Assembly: GCA_910585665.1 (NCBI GenBank)
Contig: CAJUFI010000002.1
Location: 76,509 to 140,508, forward strand
From: an uncultured Acetatifactor sp.
GTDB lineage: Bacteria > Bacillota > Clostridia > Lachnospirales > Lachnospiraceae
Direction: 5' to 3'
Length of the DNA: 64,000 nt
This document shows positions 26,110 to 33,181 of the stretch, piece by piece. The notes beneath the pieces were generated by a model that saw nothing but the letters and a program-made list of their open reading frames with translations, was not told the DNA's origin and did not search any database. Position 1 is the first letter of the stretch, and every line of letters begins with the position of its first letter. A program made the translations under genes and the position numbers.

Positions 26110-27030
26110 CTACCTTCCACTGAGGTAATCAGCACACAAGTATTCAATAAGCTGCCACCGGTTTTTACTTGTGACGGTACCTTCTTTCTCCGCTTTCTTG
26201 ATTGCCTGCTGGATCACCTTTGCAGACTCTCCGGGTACCGCATTGCTGCCAAACAGCTTCGCCAGATAGGTCCATTCATCTTCCTCGTTGAACCCGACTT
26301 CATCCATGCGCTCGTTAGCGTTCTGTATCATGGAATGGATTGCAGCGCCAACATTCCTGATGTCCGTGAATTTCTGGTACCGGCTGAGCGTTTCCACAAA
26401 GCTCTTGCACTGTTCATAAGGTGCTACCCCGATAATTTCCGGAGCTGTCAGTTCCAGATTCTTTATGAGTGCATCCATATCCTGCACCTGATGCGGCAGG
26501 AATGAAAATGTCACATTCTTAAAATCAAACTGTACTGCAGGAGAAAGCATCTTGTCGTATGCCTCCAGCGGTTCCTCCATGATGTCCTTGCCAACGAAGC
26601 TCTCTATCATATCATCCACATCGGTAATCATTTTCACGATTTCCCGCAAGGTTGAATCATCATCAAATCCTGATATGGCATTGTGGGCCAGCTGCTTTGC
26701 CGCTATCTGGCTCCTTGTCAGGCCGGACACATCAATTATTGCTATGACTTCCTTCAAGCCAGCCGCCCTTGCGCTCTTTACCCTGTGGTGGCCCGATATG
26801 ATCTCCAACTTGCCATTGCTCAGGACAAAAAAAGGCAGGCTCTCTAACTGCCCTCGCTTCATGATGTTGGCCGTCAGCTGATCCTGCATTTCATTCTTCA
26901 TTATCCTGGCGTTGATGTCCTGCTCCTTGACCTTATCAATCTGGACCTTTGCAATCACCAGGCCGGAACCCATATCATAAATTACTGAGCATCCCTCTAT
27001 TTGGACGCTTTTGCTCTGTTCTTCTGCCAT
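26110..27030 (-). CDS. ParB/sulfiredoxin-like protein
   Basis: 306 residues. Residues 30-110 form a ParB-like nuclease/sulfiredoxin domain: 'DINARIMKNEMQDQLTANI', 'LEIISGHHRVKSARAAG' (the conserved G-H-x-R box). The C-terminal half is helical. Such proteins occur with DNA-modification enzymes and terminases in phages. Start is the ATG of MAEEQ, 8 bp after AAGGAGG; it overlaps the end of the methyltransferase-like gene by 34 bp. DNA binding or NTPase roles are inferences. Confidence 0.82.
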   Translation of the reverse strand: MAEEQSKSVQIEGCSVIYDMGSGLVIAKVQIDKVKEQDINARIMKNEMQDQLTANIMKRGQLESLPFFVLSNGKLEIISGHHRVKSARAAGLKEVIAIIDVSGLTRSQIAAKQLAHNAISGFDDDSTLREIVKMITDVDDMIESFVGKDIMEEPLEAYDKMLSPAVQFDFKNVTFSFLPHQVQDMDALIKNLELTAPEIIGVAPYEQCKSFVETLSRYQKFTDIRNVGAAIHSMIQNANERMDEVGFNEEDEWTYLAKLFGSNAVPGESAKVIQQAIKKAEKEGTVTSKNRWQLIEYLCADYLSGR

Positions 27031-28397
27031 TGCTTCTCCCTCCTTAGCCATTCTGCCAACGTCTGCTGTTCTGTCCTTCCCTCGACAAGATCAGCCTCGT
27101 ATGTCAGCTTGTAGCCGTTCTGCTTATCCTCGGCTCTGTTTACCAGTTTCATAATGCCCCGTACCTCTTTGTTTTCCGGGTACCGGGTAAGCATTGCGGT
27201 ACGCATCTTTGTGACCTTTTCCTTCTCGATATTATCCAGAAGAGAGTCCACAAACGCTCTATTCTGCGCCAGCATATAGCACAACCGCCCTAACCGGTAG
27301 CTCTGATGCGGCACCTTCATCACATACCAGACAAAGACGGAATCTGCCGCCATCTTCGATATGCCAAATACTCCGGCCACATATCCGTCAATCAGCAATG
27401 CTCTGTTGTATGTGGCTGAGGAACCGACAAAATTATGCGTCCACAGCACACGGTAATACTGCGCTTGTGCTGTCTTGATCGGGATAATCTGTACCTTGCT
27501 GTCCTCCTTGATTTCGTAATCCCTCGGTAGCATACTGCAGTCCAGCGGCTCCAGCTTGCTTTCGGAAGGACGCTTAATCTTCTTTCCGTTGGCAAGGGCT
27601 GTAGCCTCTTCCTCCCGGTTCGTAGTGATGTAGGCGTTCAAGTCTGCCCTGGTTCCCGGCCTGCCGAATATCGTATATCCGACCGCCTCACCGACTTTTT
27701 TCTCCTGATAGCAGAGAACCAGCGCCTTTGCACCCATGCACAAATCGTAGAACTGCTGGTGTCCTGTCTCTGGATCGAACAGCTGATATTCCGGTTCCTT
27801 CCATGTCATTTTTCCCTGCGTGTCATAAAACTTCTCATAGCCGGAGAAGTATGTCGGGGGATTGGCAATAACCAGTGCATGGGGATCATCCAGTACCTCT
27901 TCCAGATGCACCCACATATCCAGAGGACGGTAACTCATTCCTTTCAGCAGATTCCGGATCACTTCTATCTGTTGGTTGATGCTTTCAATATGTTCTGACC
28001 GTCTGAGGCGTAAATCTGTGAGCATCTGATAGAAATAATCATTGCCTGCGTTCTTTGAAGTACGGAGGTATAGCTGAGCATACAATGCGGTTGCAGGGTC
28101 CAGAAGCTCCGAATCCTCAAATCCTTGTGCATGGATTTCCAGAGGCTCCAACGACTGTCCGGTAATCGCATACCCCAGCACCGTTGACATCATATTGACA
28201 TCGCTGGTTTCAATCTGCTCTGCCCTAAACCCATTCTGCACCGCCAGATTTGCCATAGCAAATGTCCCGGCACACGGCTCGACAAATCTGGTATATCCTG
28301 ACTGTGCCGCTGTTTCTATCAGCTTCACAAGAAAGCGCTGCTCCGGTGTTCCCAGGCATCCCAAGAACATTGCGCCTGGATTCATGAAAAAAGCCAT
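26997..28397 (-). CDS. Methyltransferase-like / Mom-like acyltransferase-like fusion protein
   Basis: 466 residues. The N-terminal half has a motif I-like 'FVEPCAGTFAMANLA' and a motif IV-like 'IANPPTYFSGYEKF' (NPPT instead of NPPY/DPPY), as in adenine-N6 methyltransferases. The C-terminal part (about 320-420: 'YYRVLWTHNF', 'LLIDGYVAGVFGISK', 'SYRLGRLCYML') looks like a GNAT-fold acyltransferase of the Mom type. Together this suggests phage DNA protection by base modification. The altered motif IV could mean loss of activity or another substrate. Start at MAFFMN, preceded by AAGGAG; longer frames run into terminators. Confidence 0.6.
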   Translation of the reverse strand: MAFFMNPGAMFLGCLGTPEQRFLVKLIETAAQSGYTRFVEPCAGTFAMANLAVQNGFRAEQIETSDVNMMSTVLGYAITGQSLEPLEIHAQGFEDSELLDPATALYAQLYLRTSKNAGNDYFYQMLTDLRLRRSEHIESINQQIEVIRNLLKGMSYRPLDMWVHLEEVLDDPHALVIANPPTYFSGYEKFYDTQGKMTWKEPEYQLFDPETGHQQFYDLCMGAKALVLCYQEKKVGEAVGYTIFGRPGTRADLNAYITTNREEEATALANGKKIKRPSESKLEPLDCSMLPRDYEIKEDSKVQIIPIKTAQAQYYRVLWTHNFVGSSATYNRALLIDGYVAGVFGISKMAADSVFVWYVMKVPHQSYRLGRLCYMLAQNRAFVDSLLDNIEKEKVTKMRTAMLTRYPENKEVRGIMKLVNRAEDKQNGYKLTYEADLVEGRTEQQTLAEWLRREKQWQKNRAKASK

Positions 28398-28430
28398 TCG
28401 CCTATCACTCCTTCCCTTTTTTGTTAAATC

Positions 28431-28490
28431 TAAACAAAAACCGAGGCGGCTCCCCTGGTATAACCCCGGAGATTTTTGATACCGCCTCGG
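28431..28490 (-). terminator. Intrinsic terminator 2 in leader of late operon
   Basis: On the minus strand a perfect 9-bp stem CCGAGGCGG/CCGCCTCGG encloses a 32-nt loop that has its own CTCC/GGAG stem, and is followed by TTTTTGTTTA. It lies 34 bp upstream of the methyltransferase-like gene with no promoter-like sequence in between. Late transcription must therefore read through it. Confidence 0.75.
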
Positions 28491-28500
28491 CATATTGCAC

Positions 28501-28533
28501 AAAAAAGGCACCGTACTCACTGAATACGATGCC
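28501..28533 (-). terminator. Intrinsic terminator 1 in leader of late operon
   Basis: On the minus strand GGCATCGTA, a 9-nt loop and TACGGTGCC form a 9-bp stem (one G-U pair) followed directly by TTTTTT. A textbook Rho-independent terminator after the DUF488 gene. Together with the next terminator it separates the promoter region at 29150-29355 from the packaging and structural genes. Confidence 0.88.
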
Positions 28534-28619
28534 GTTGTTTTTGGACCGGAACCCTGCAATGAACAGGAACTCTCCCCTGGGAGGGGAACGTGTTGCTTAC
28601 ACCAGTTCCGGATGATATG

Positions 28620-29120
28620 TTAAAAACCCGCCATACCGAATAAACTCATTTGCTGGTAGCCGTTATCTTCTTTCACTACCGCTTTTGCAGGCTGCTTATT
28701 GTCTGCTTTCTTTTTCTTCTCCTTTGGCGGCGTCGGATCGGGCAACTCCTTGATTGCTTCTCCCGTATTCTCAGCCCACCATTCTGCAAAGACTGTTCTG
28801 TGGCACCAATCTTCCGGTACCCTTACATCTTCATAGCACAGCAGAACCAGGTCTTTTCCTTCGCTCTGTGCTTTTTGCTCCAGGCGCTTAACCATGCTGA
28901 TGATTCTCTCTGTGCCGATCCCTTCCAGCTTGCCGTAATATGCAGGCTTGAAACTCTCCAAATCCATATTCAGCATATATCCCTTTGGAGCCAGGGAATA
29001 GCACTGCTCTTTCAGCGCATATCCCAGGGGGAACTTCGGCTGTCCTATGCTGATTCCCACCGGATAATACTTATCATTCAACAGCTCTTTGTTGCTGTAT
29101 CTGCTTACCCATATTGCCAT
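28620..29120 (-). CDS. DUF488 family protein
   Basis: 166 residues. The core 'DLVLLCYEDVRVPEDWCHRTVFAEW' contains the Cys-His-Arg motif of DUF488 proteins. A Lys/Pro-rich linker (about 130-150) precedes a short hydrophobic end, 'MSLFGMAGF'. DUF488 proteins of unknown activity often travel with DNA-modification genes in phages and islands; here the methyltransferase-like fusion follows after two terminators. Start is the ATG preceded by AAGGAG at 9 bp. Confidence 0.85.
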   Translation of the reverse strand: MAIWVSRYSNKELLNDKYYPVGISIGQPKFPLGYALKEQCYSLAPKGYMLNMDLESFKPAYYGKLEGIGTERIISMVKRLEQKAQSEGKDLVLLCYEDVRVPEDWCHRTVFAEWWAENTGEAIKELPDPTPPKEKKKKADNKQPAKAVVKEDNGYQQMSLFGMAGF

Positions 29121-29149
29121 CTTAATCACTCCTTCAGACTGTATTTCCA

Positions 29150-29190
29150 TAGTTTAATTATACTATACGGACGGTCCTAAGTACATTGAA
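29150..29190 (-). promoter_or_regulatory. Second promoter-like element before DUF488 gene
   Basis: The minus strand carries TATAAT about 35 bp upstream of the DUF488 start, with a GGACcGTCC dyad between the -10 and -35 positions (about 29170-29178) that could be a regulator site. The -35 (TGTACT) is poor, so activation would be needed. Confidence is limited because only the -10 is convincing. Confidence 0.4.
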
Positions 29191-29234
29191 ATACCCTTAT
29201 TTAACCGATTGTTAACAATTCCTCCGGGCTTTGT

Positions 29235-29254
29235 GGCGGGCCTTTCGACCCGCC
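29235..29254 (-). other. GNRA-capped RNA hairpin in the late leader
   Basis: The minus strand gives an 8-bp stem GGCGGGUC/GGCCCGCC with a GAAA tetraloop. The U-G pair exists only in the minus-strand RNA; on the plus strand it would be a C-A mismatch, which supports a leftward transcript. No T-tract follows, so it is not a terminator. Confidence 0.6.
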
Positions 29255-29326
29255 CTGCTGCCTGTTTGGGAAGAAAAACAACTGGCTATTTTTTAGGGGT
29301 GACATATGGGCTTATTGGCTGATACC

Positions 29327-29355
29327 ATATTATCATTGAGAATTTCTAATGTAAA
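29327..29355 (-). promoter_or_regulatory. Leftward promoter in front of the late leader
   Basis: TTTACA (29355-29350), a 17-bp spacer and TAATAT (29332-29327) match the sigma-A consensus well. A transcript from about 29320 would carry the GNRA hairpin, the DUF488 gene, both terminators and then the late genes. Confidence 0.7.
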
Positions 29356-29405
29356 CCTACTCTTTTTCTCCCTGCCTTTCATATAGCCACAGGGAGCGTT
29401 CAAAA

Positions 29406-29990
29406 TCATATCCCAAGCAAGTAAACAGCCACTATTCCACAAGCTATCCCTAAGTCCTTGTAGACCGTCTTATCGCTTACATTTTCTACTTCCGAAATCT
29501 CCTGCACCGAATACTGCTTTTCCTCCAGATACATCATGCTAAGCTCCCTATATCGGCGCTTCGCCTCTTCACTTCCGGACTTTTCGCACTCTTCCCGGTA
29601 CATTTCCGTTGCTTTTTCTATGCGGTAGATGCAGTATAAATCCTCCTGCCTCCGCTTCTCTTCATCCTTAATCGTCCTCTCGGACCGGCTTACCGTTTCC
29701 CTTACACTTCCCATGAGGTCCTGTATGAACTTCCATCGGAGTTCAATCTGCTCTTCCTCCGTAAACTCCGCCTCGTCCGACAGTGTAGCCTTAATTCGCC
29801 GATACGAGCTGAGCATCTTTTTCGTTTTCTTGACCTTATTCTCTTCCCTTGCCCGTTTCTTATCCGACTTGACCTGCTCCGCCCGGAACCGTTTTACTGC
29901 CTCTTCCCCTGCTACTGCAGCAATCTGGTTGATCTGCTCCTGTGTCAGAACATACATAGGGATTTTACTTTCAGTCCTATCCGTTGCCAT
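29406..29990 (-). CDS. Phage late-transcription regulator-like protein (sigma/ArpU-like)
   Basis: 194 residues, highly charged, with a helical middle and a C-terminal helix-turn-helix-like segment ('YSVQEISEVENVSDKTVYKD', about 160-180) reminiscent of region 4 of sigma factors and ArpU-type regulators. Such genes usually sit at the end of the early region just before packaging genes and switch on late expression. An exact operator-like dyad lies 28 bp upstream of its start. The family assignment is by position and HTH pattern. Confidence 0.65.
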   Translation of the reverse strand: MATDRTESKIPMYVLTQEQINQIAAVAGEEAVKRFRAEQVKSDKKRAREENKVKKTKKMLSSYRRIKATLSDEAEFTEEEQIELRWKFIQDLMGSVRETVSRSERTIKDEEKRRQEDLYCIYRIEKATEMYREECEKSGSEEAKRRYRELSMMYLEEKQYSVQEISEVENVSDKTVYKDLGIACGIVAVYLLGI

Positions 29991-30017
29991 AATGTCGCCT
30001 CCTTAATTCTTGACTTC

Positions 30018-30031
30018 CTCGCAAATGCGAG
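30018..30031. promoter_or_regulatory. Operator-like dyad CTCGCAAATGCGAG
   Basis: A 14-bp near-palindrome that recurs as variants at 40747, 40856, 40899 and 40929 in the lysogeny control region. It lies just upstream of the ribosome site of the late-regulator-like gene, so the prophage repressor may silence that gene directly. Confidence 0.6.
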
Positions 30032-30082
30032 TTATGCTCATATTGGTGGTTGAGTCGTCTCGAAAGGGGCGGCTTTTCTTTT

Positions 30083-30340
30083 TTACCTGCGCCTTTTCGT
30101 GCAGGTGGCGAAGTGCGATATGTAGCCGGTACCTTCTGCCTCGCTACTGTTTACCCTGTCTGCCGCTACTACTTCTCCGGCATAGGTAACGATTCTCTCA
30201 GTTGCTTTCTTTCCGGCCTCCGGTCTGCGGTAGCTTATCATGGTAGGGTCCACCGGCATATTCTTTCCTGCCTTTGTCCTGATCCACATAATTTGCTTTC
30301 CGCAACTCTTGCACACTCCAAACGGATTCGCTGACCTCAT
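30083..30340 (-). CDS. Small zinc-ribbon-like phage protein
   Basis: 85 residues, with an N-terminal 'CKSCGKQIMWIRTKAGKNMPVDP' block (two Cys) and later Cys at about 80, a layout found in many Firmicute phage early regions. Function is unknown; the CxxC and His suggest metal binding. It shares the early operon with other small Cys-containing proteins. Confidence 0.7.
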   Translation of the reverse strand: MRSANPFGVCKSCGKQIMWIRTKAGKNMPVDPTMISYRRPEAGKKATERIVTYAGEVVAADRVNSSEAEGTGYISHFATCTKRRR

Positions 30341-30362
30341 GGGTTCTTTCTCCTTTCCGATG

Positions 30363-30560
30363 TCAGGCTTTCTTTTCCAGACATCTGCACTTATATGTAG
30401 AACGCATATCGAATGTAGGTTTCTCCTTACATTTCTTACGCTTTACATCTTCCTCAGACAGCCACACTTCATGCAATCTACACCAATACTTCGGGGATTT
30501 GCAGATTCTATTATTCAATCCCATCCGTGGATTTCTGCTGTCTGCTTTCTGGTATCGCAT
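30363..30560 (-). CDS. Small basic Cys-containing phage protein
   Basis: 65 residues, rich in Lys/Arg with five Cys spaced at intervals (CKSPKYWCRLHEVWL, KKCKEKP, YKCRCLEKK). Probably binds a metal or nucleic acid. No family is recognised. It lies between the zinc-ribbon-like gene and the radical-SAM-like gene with short gaps and has a plausible ribosome site. Confidence 0.6.
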   Translation of the reverse strand: MRYQKADSRNPRMGLNNRICKSPKYWCRLHEVWLSEEDVKRKKCKEKPTFDMRSTYKCRCLEKKA

Positions 30561-30574
30561 TTTATCATCCTCCG

Positions 30575-31408
30575 TTACTTATTTCCCTTTAATCCATCCG
30601 GAAACTCCTGAATCAATGGCTCTCCCCATATCTCCGAAAGGCTGGATTTCATGAATATCGGGATTTCGTATTTCCGGCACTCTTCCAGTAGATTTTCTAT
30701 CCATACTCTCTCCGGCACCACCTTATTCTTCCTTCTCCCTGTCTCTGCTCCTACAATTATCCAGTCCGGCTTCGCCATGACTGTATCTAACTGCCACAAA
30801 TCCTCCAGAATCGGCTCCATTGACAGAAACCAGTGAATCCCTTCTCTGTCACCAAACCAGGCATATCTGTCATTGGAATTTGTCACGCTACTGCCAAACC
30901 AGAAATTATCTGTCCGTGTAATCTTCCCGGATTTTTTCAGTTCGATATATCTCTCCGGATTCTTCGTCAAGAACAGGTAATTATGCTGAGGGGCTTTCCT
31001 GCAGGCATCAAATACCGCCTCTATCCAGCTGTCTGGTACCCATTTCCCGAATAAATCTGCCATTGAGCAGACAAAGATATTTCTGCCTGTCTTATTTGCA
31101 TAATCTTCCAGCTTGTATCTGTGGAAAGTCGGGGCAAACCCAAACGGATACGGCGTCACCTTGCCATTGTACGGTTCAAACGGCTCCGGCTTTCCTCCTG
31201 TCGTCAGTGGATATTTCGTTTCATACACACCTTTTGATACCTCAAAAGTTTCTGCATCGAGCCAGAATCCAGTACCCGCCTCTCTCAAATCACCCTTTCC
31301 CCGGAACCGCTCTGCTATTCCCCTGGCGTAGCAATACTCACAGCCATGCAGACAGCCCGTGACCGGATTCCAACTGCTATCACACCAGTCAATCTTCGTC
31401 TTATCCAT
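30575..31408 (-). CDS. Gp37/Gp68-like radical-SAM-related protein (DUF5131)
   Basis: 277 residues. Near the N terminus is 'NPVTGCLHGCEYCYA', a C-x3-C-x2-C motif of iron-sulfur radical SAM enzymes, then 'VCSMADLFGKWVP', 'LFLTKNPERY', 'WFGSSVTN' and 'VGAETG', all typical of the phage Gp37/Gp68 family. The biochemical function is not known; a DNA- or tRNA-modifying role is often guessed. Sits in the early operon 15 bp from its neighbour. Confidence 0.9.
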   Translation of the reverse strand: MDKTKIDWCDSSWNPVTGCLHGCEYCYARGIAERFRGKGDLREAGTGFWLDAETFEVSKGVYETKYPLTTGGKPEPFEPYNGKVTPYPFGFAPTFHRYKLEDYANKTGRNIFVCSMADLFGKWVPDSWIEAVFDACRKAPQHNYLFLTKNPERYIELKKSGKITRTDNFWFGSSVTNSNDRYAWFGDREGIHWFLSMEPILEDLWQLDTVMAKPDWIIVGAETGRRKNKVVPERVWIENLLEECRKYEIPIFMKSSLSEIWGEPLIQEFPDGLKGNK

Positions 31409-31414
31409 AAATTC

Positions 31415-31654
31415 TCACTCCTGCTTTTCCTCGACTTTGCCGACAATCTCTTTCAGCCGATCCTTAAACGCTTCGACCTCCGACTCCGGCACATCAACCA
31501 TTGTTATGATCCCCTTCGGTGCCTCCGCTCCGGGAGAATCCGGTTCTCTCACAACCACTATATCCCCTACCTCAACCTTTGCTTTGCTGATGTAGGAATA
31601 TTCACGCCCCTGCGGCTTTCCGTCTCTCAAAAATCTCAGCTTCACTAAATTCAT
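31415..31654 (-). CDS. Small beta-rich phage protein
   Basis: 79 residues, with alternating hydrophobic pattern ('YISKAKVEVGDIVVVREP') and a C-terminal helix. It resembles the small 'RNA polymerase/DNA-binding SH3-like' proteins of phage early regions but no family is assigned. Start set at the ATG 9 bp after AAGGAG; another ATG six bases earlier is close to the site. Confidence 0.6.
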   Translation of the reverse strand: MNLVKLRFLRDGKPQGREYSYISKAKVEVGDIVVVREPDSPGAEAPKGIITMVDVPESEVEAFKDRLKEIVGKVEEKQE

Positions 31655-31656
31655 AA

Positions 31657-31962
31657 TCATTTTCTCCTTCCACGTTCTATGTCCTGTAATTCCTCAATCG
31701 TCACTAACCTGCAGTCCGGCAGCATAATTAACGGTTCTCCCAATACTACCCGCCTGCCCTCTATCCTCATTCTCGGATAACTCACAATTACCTTACATTC
31801 CTGAGCTACCTGGTATGAGGAATCAGAAATAATCTTCCTGATGCGCTTCTGGTCTGCCTGGGAAGTCTGCCTCCCGTTTATCGGAATCTTTCCAAACTCC
31901 CTATCCATTGCGTTCTGCTCTTTGAATATTCGCTCATACACATATATAAAACCTCGTGCCAC
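31657..31962 (-). CDS. Phage hypothetical protein
   Basis: 101 residues. Residues 35-60 are helical and basic; the C-terminal half contains 'PRMRIEGRRVVLGEPLIMLPDCRLVTIEELQDIE', a compact beta-helix pattern. Not recognised. GTG start preferred because AAGGAG lies 8 bp upstream. Confidence 0.6.
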   Translation of the reverse strand: MARGFIYVYERIFKEQNAMDREFGKIPINGRQTSQADQKRIRKIISDSSYQVAQECKVIVSYPRMRIEGRRVVLGEPLIMLPDCRLVTIEELQDIERGRRK

Positions 31963-31974
31963 GCCAATCACTCC

Positions 31975-32172
31975 TTACTTTGCTGTCAACTCCGCATATT
32001 CATTCATTATTTTTTGTATTACACATGACGAACACTCTGATCCGCAATCTGCACCGCACGGAAGGTCTATATCGTCTATCTGACTTTCTCCACCGCTTGT
32101 AGCCGGATTAGTAAAGCTGCAACATTCTTCCGGAACATAATTTCCATCATCGAGTTTTGCCATTTTTACCAT
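31975..32172 (-). CDS. Small Cys-rich acidic phage protein
   Basis: 65 residues with seven Cys in the middle third (ECCSF, then CGADCGSECSSC), acidic elsewhere. The Cys cluster could bind iron-sulfur or zinc. It follows AGGAGG by 10 bp. No known family. Position in the early operon next to the other metal-binding small proteins may be meaningful. Confidence 0.6.
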   Translation of the reverse strand: MVKMAKLDDGNYVPEECCSFTNPATSGGESQIDDIDLPCGADCGSECSSCVIQKIMNEYAELTAK

Positions 32173-32179
32173 TGATTTG

Positions 32180-32491
32180 TTACCTCCTGTTGGCTTTCTT
32201 AATCCTCTCAATCTCCGTAAGGGCCGGCTTATTGACACATTTCTCCATGCCCTCTGCCAGCTCCTTTGCTCCCGGATTGCCTCTCTCCACTTCGTCTGCA
32301 AGGTGCCGCAGGACCAGCACAATCAGTCCTGCGTCTGCCTTTGCATAGGGAGATATGGCATTGATAATTTTCTCGGAGTAGTGCTGCAGACCTCTCTCAA
32401 TCAGCCTCATAGCCTCCGGCGTCTTGCCTTCTGCAATCAGCTTATTGCCCCGGTCAACGTAACTGCTCATTCTTACTTTCCCAAATGCCAT
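32180..32491 (-). CDS. Helical phage protein
   Basis: 103 residues, almost entirely predicted helix, with 'NKLIAEGKTPEAMRLIERGLQHYSE' and a basic tail. Not recognised; length and context suggest a DNA-metabolism accessory in the early operon. Short gaps (7 and 9 bp) to its neighbours. Confidence 0.6.
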   Translation of the reverse strand: MAFGKVRMSSYVDRGNKLIAEGKTPEAMRLIERGLQHYSEKIINAISPYAKADAGLIVLVLRHLADEVERGNPGAKELAEGMEKCVNKPALTEIERIKKANRR

Positions 32492-32500
32492 AGCTGCCTC

Positions 32501-33181
32501 CTATTCCTCTGAATCGTCCTCCGGTTCCTCGTATCCATATCCATCCTCAGAATCATCCGGGCCTAAAAGCTCGTCTGTAATATCGTCCAGCTCTTCCTCC
32601 TGCCCCTCTTCTGATTCTCCCTCCGGCTCTCCTTCTGCCGCTTCTCCCGGATTAGTTTCTGTCGCATCCACTTCTCTAAATTCTCCGTCAATTACCTCGC
32701 TCTCGGCATCCGGGCCAGGAAGCCCCAGGATTGTTCTGCCCTCAATGGCATTTGAACCGGCAGAATCTTCGTCAGCCTTCTGTTCGTTGTCTTGCTGCTG
32801 AAAGTCCGAATCGAAGATACTTCTCTGTGCCGTATTTGCAATCGGCACCAGCTTAAATACTCCGGTATCTTCATCCATCACCAGCTCCATCTCATTGTTG
32901 AAAGAACCAGATTTCTCGTCATTGATCTTTACAACAGATGTCACTTTATGCTTGAACTGCGGCTTGCTGACCTCCCTTGACTCTCCCTTGATGTCCGGAT
33001 CATAATTCGGGATAAACTCCTTTACCATAGTGACATCGATTTTCAGAGTCATACTGCCCTCGTCCGAACCTTTTTCCTGCATATTACCGATCAGGCGCTG
33101 GAGGACGAAATTCATATCCTTTTTCATTTCCTCAAACGTGTCGCTGTCAAAATCCAGCTTCTTTTCAAATTCATCACTCAT
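32501..33181 (-). CDS. Phage early protein with acidic C terminus
   Basis: 226 residues. The N-terminal 130 residues look like a folded alpha/beta domain ('MTLKIDVTMVKEFIPNYDPD', 'KHKVTSVVKINDEKSG'); the last 90 are Asp/Glu-rich and low complexity. This layout is common beside DUF1351 genes in Firmicute prophages. Overlaps the DUF1351 gene by 4 bp. Function unknown. Confidence 0.7.
   Translation of the reverse strand: MSDEFEKKLDFDSDTFEEMKKDMNFVLQRLIGNMQEKGSDEGSMTLKIDVTMVKEFIPNYDPDIKGESREVSKPQFKHKVTSVVKINDEKSGSFNNEMELVMDEDTGVFKLVPIANTAQRSIFDSDFQQQDNEQKADEDSAGSNAIEGRTILGLPGPDAESEVIDGEFREVDATETNPGEAAEGEPEGESEEGQEEELDDITDELLGPDDSEDGYGYEEPEDDSEE

Noticed and set aside
28398..28615. Reading frames across the terminator region (both strands)
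   Set aside because: The minus-strand frame has no start after an in-frame TAA and covers both terminator stems; the plus-strand frame lacks a ribosome site. The terminators explain the sequence better.
29376..29398. Hairpin CTCCCTG/CAGGGAG after the late-regulator gene as a terminator
   Set aside because: On the minus strand the stem is followed by an A-run, not T; the T-run is on the wrong side.
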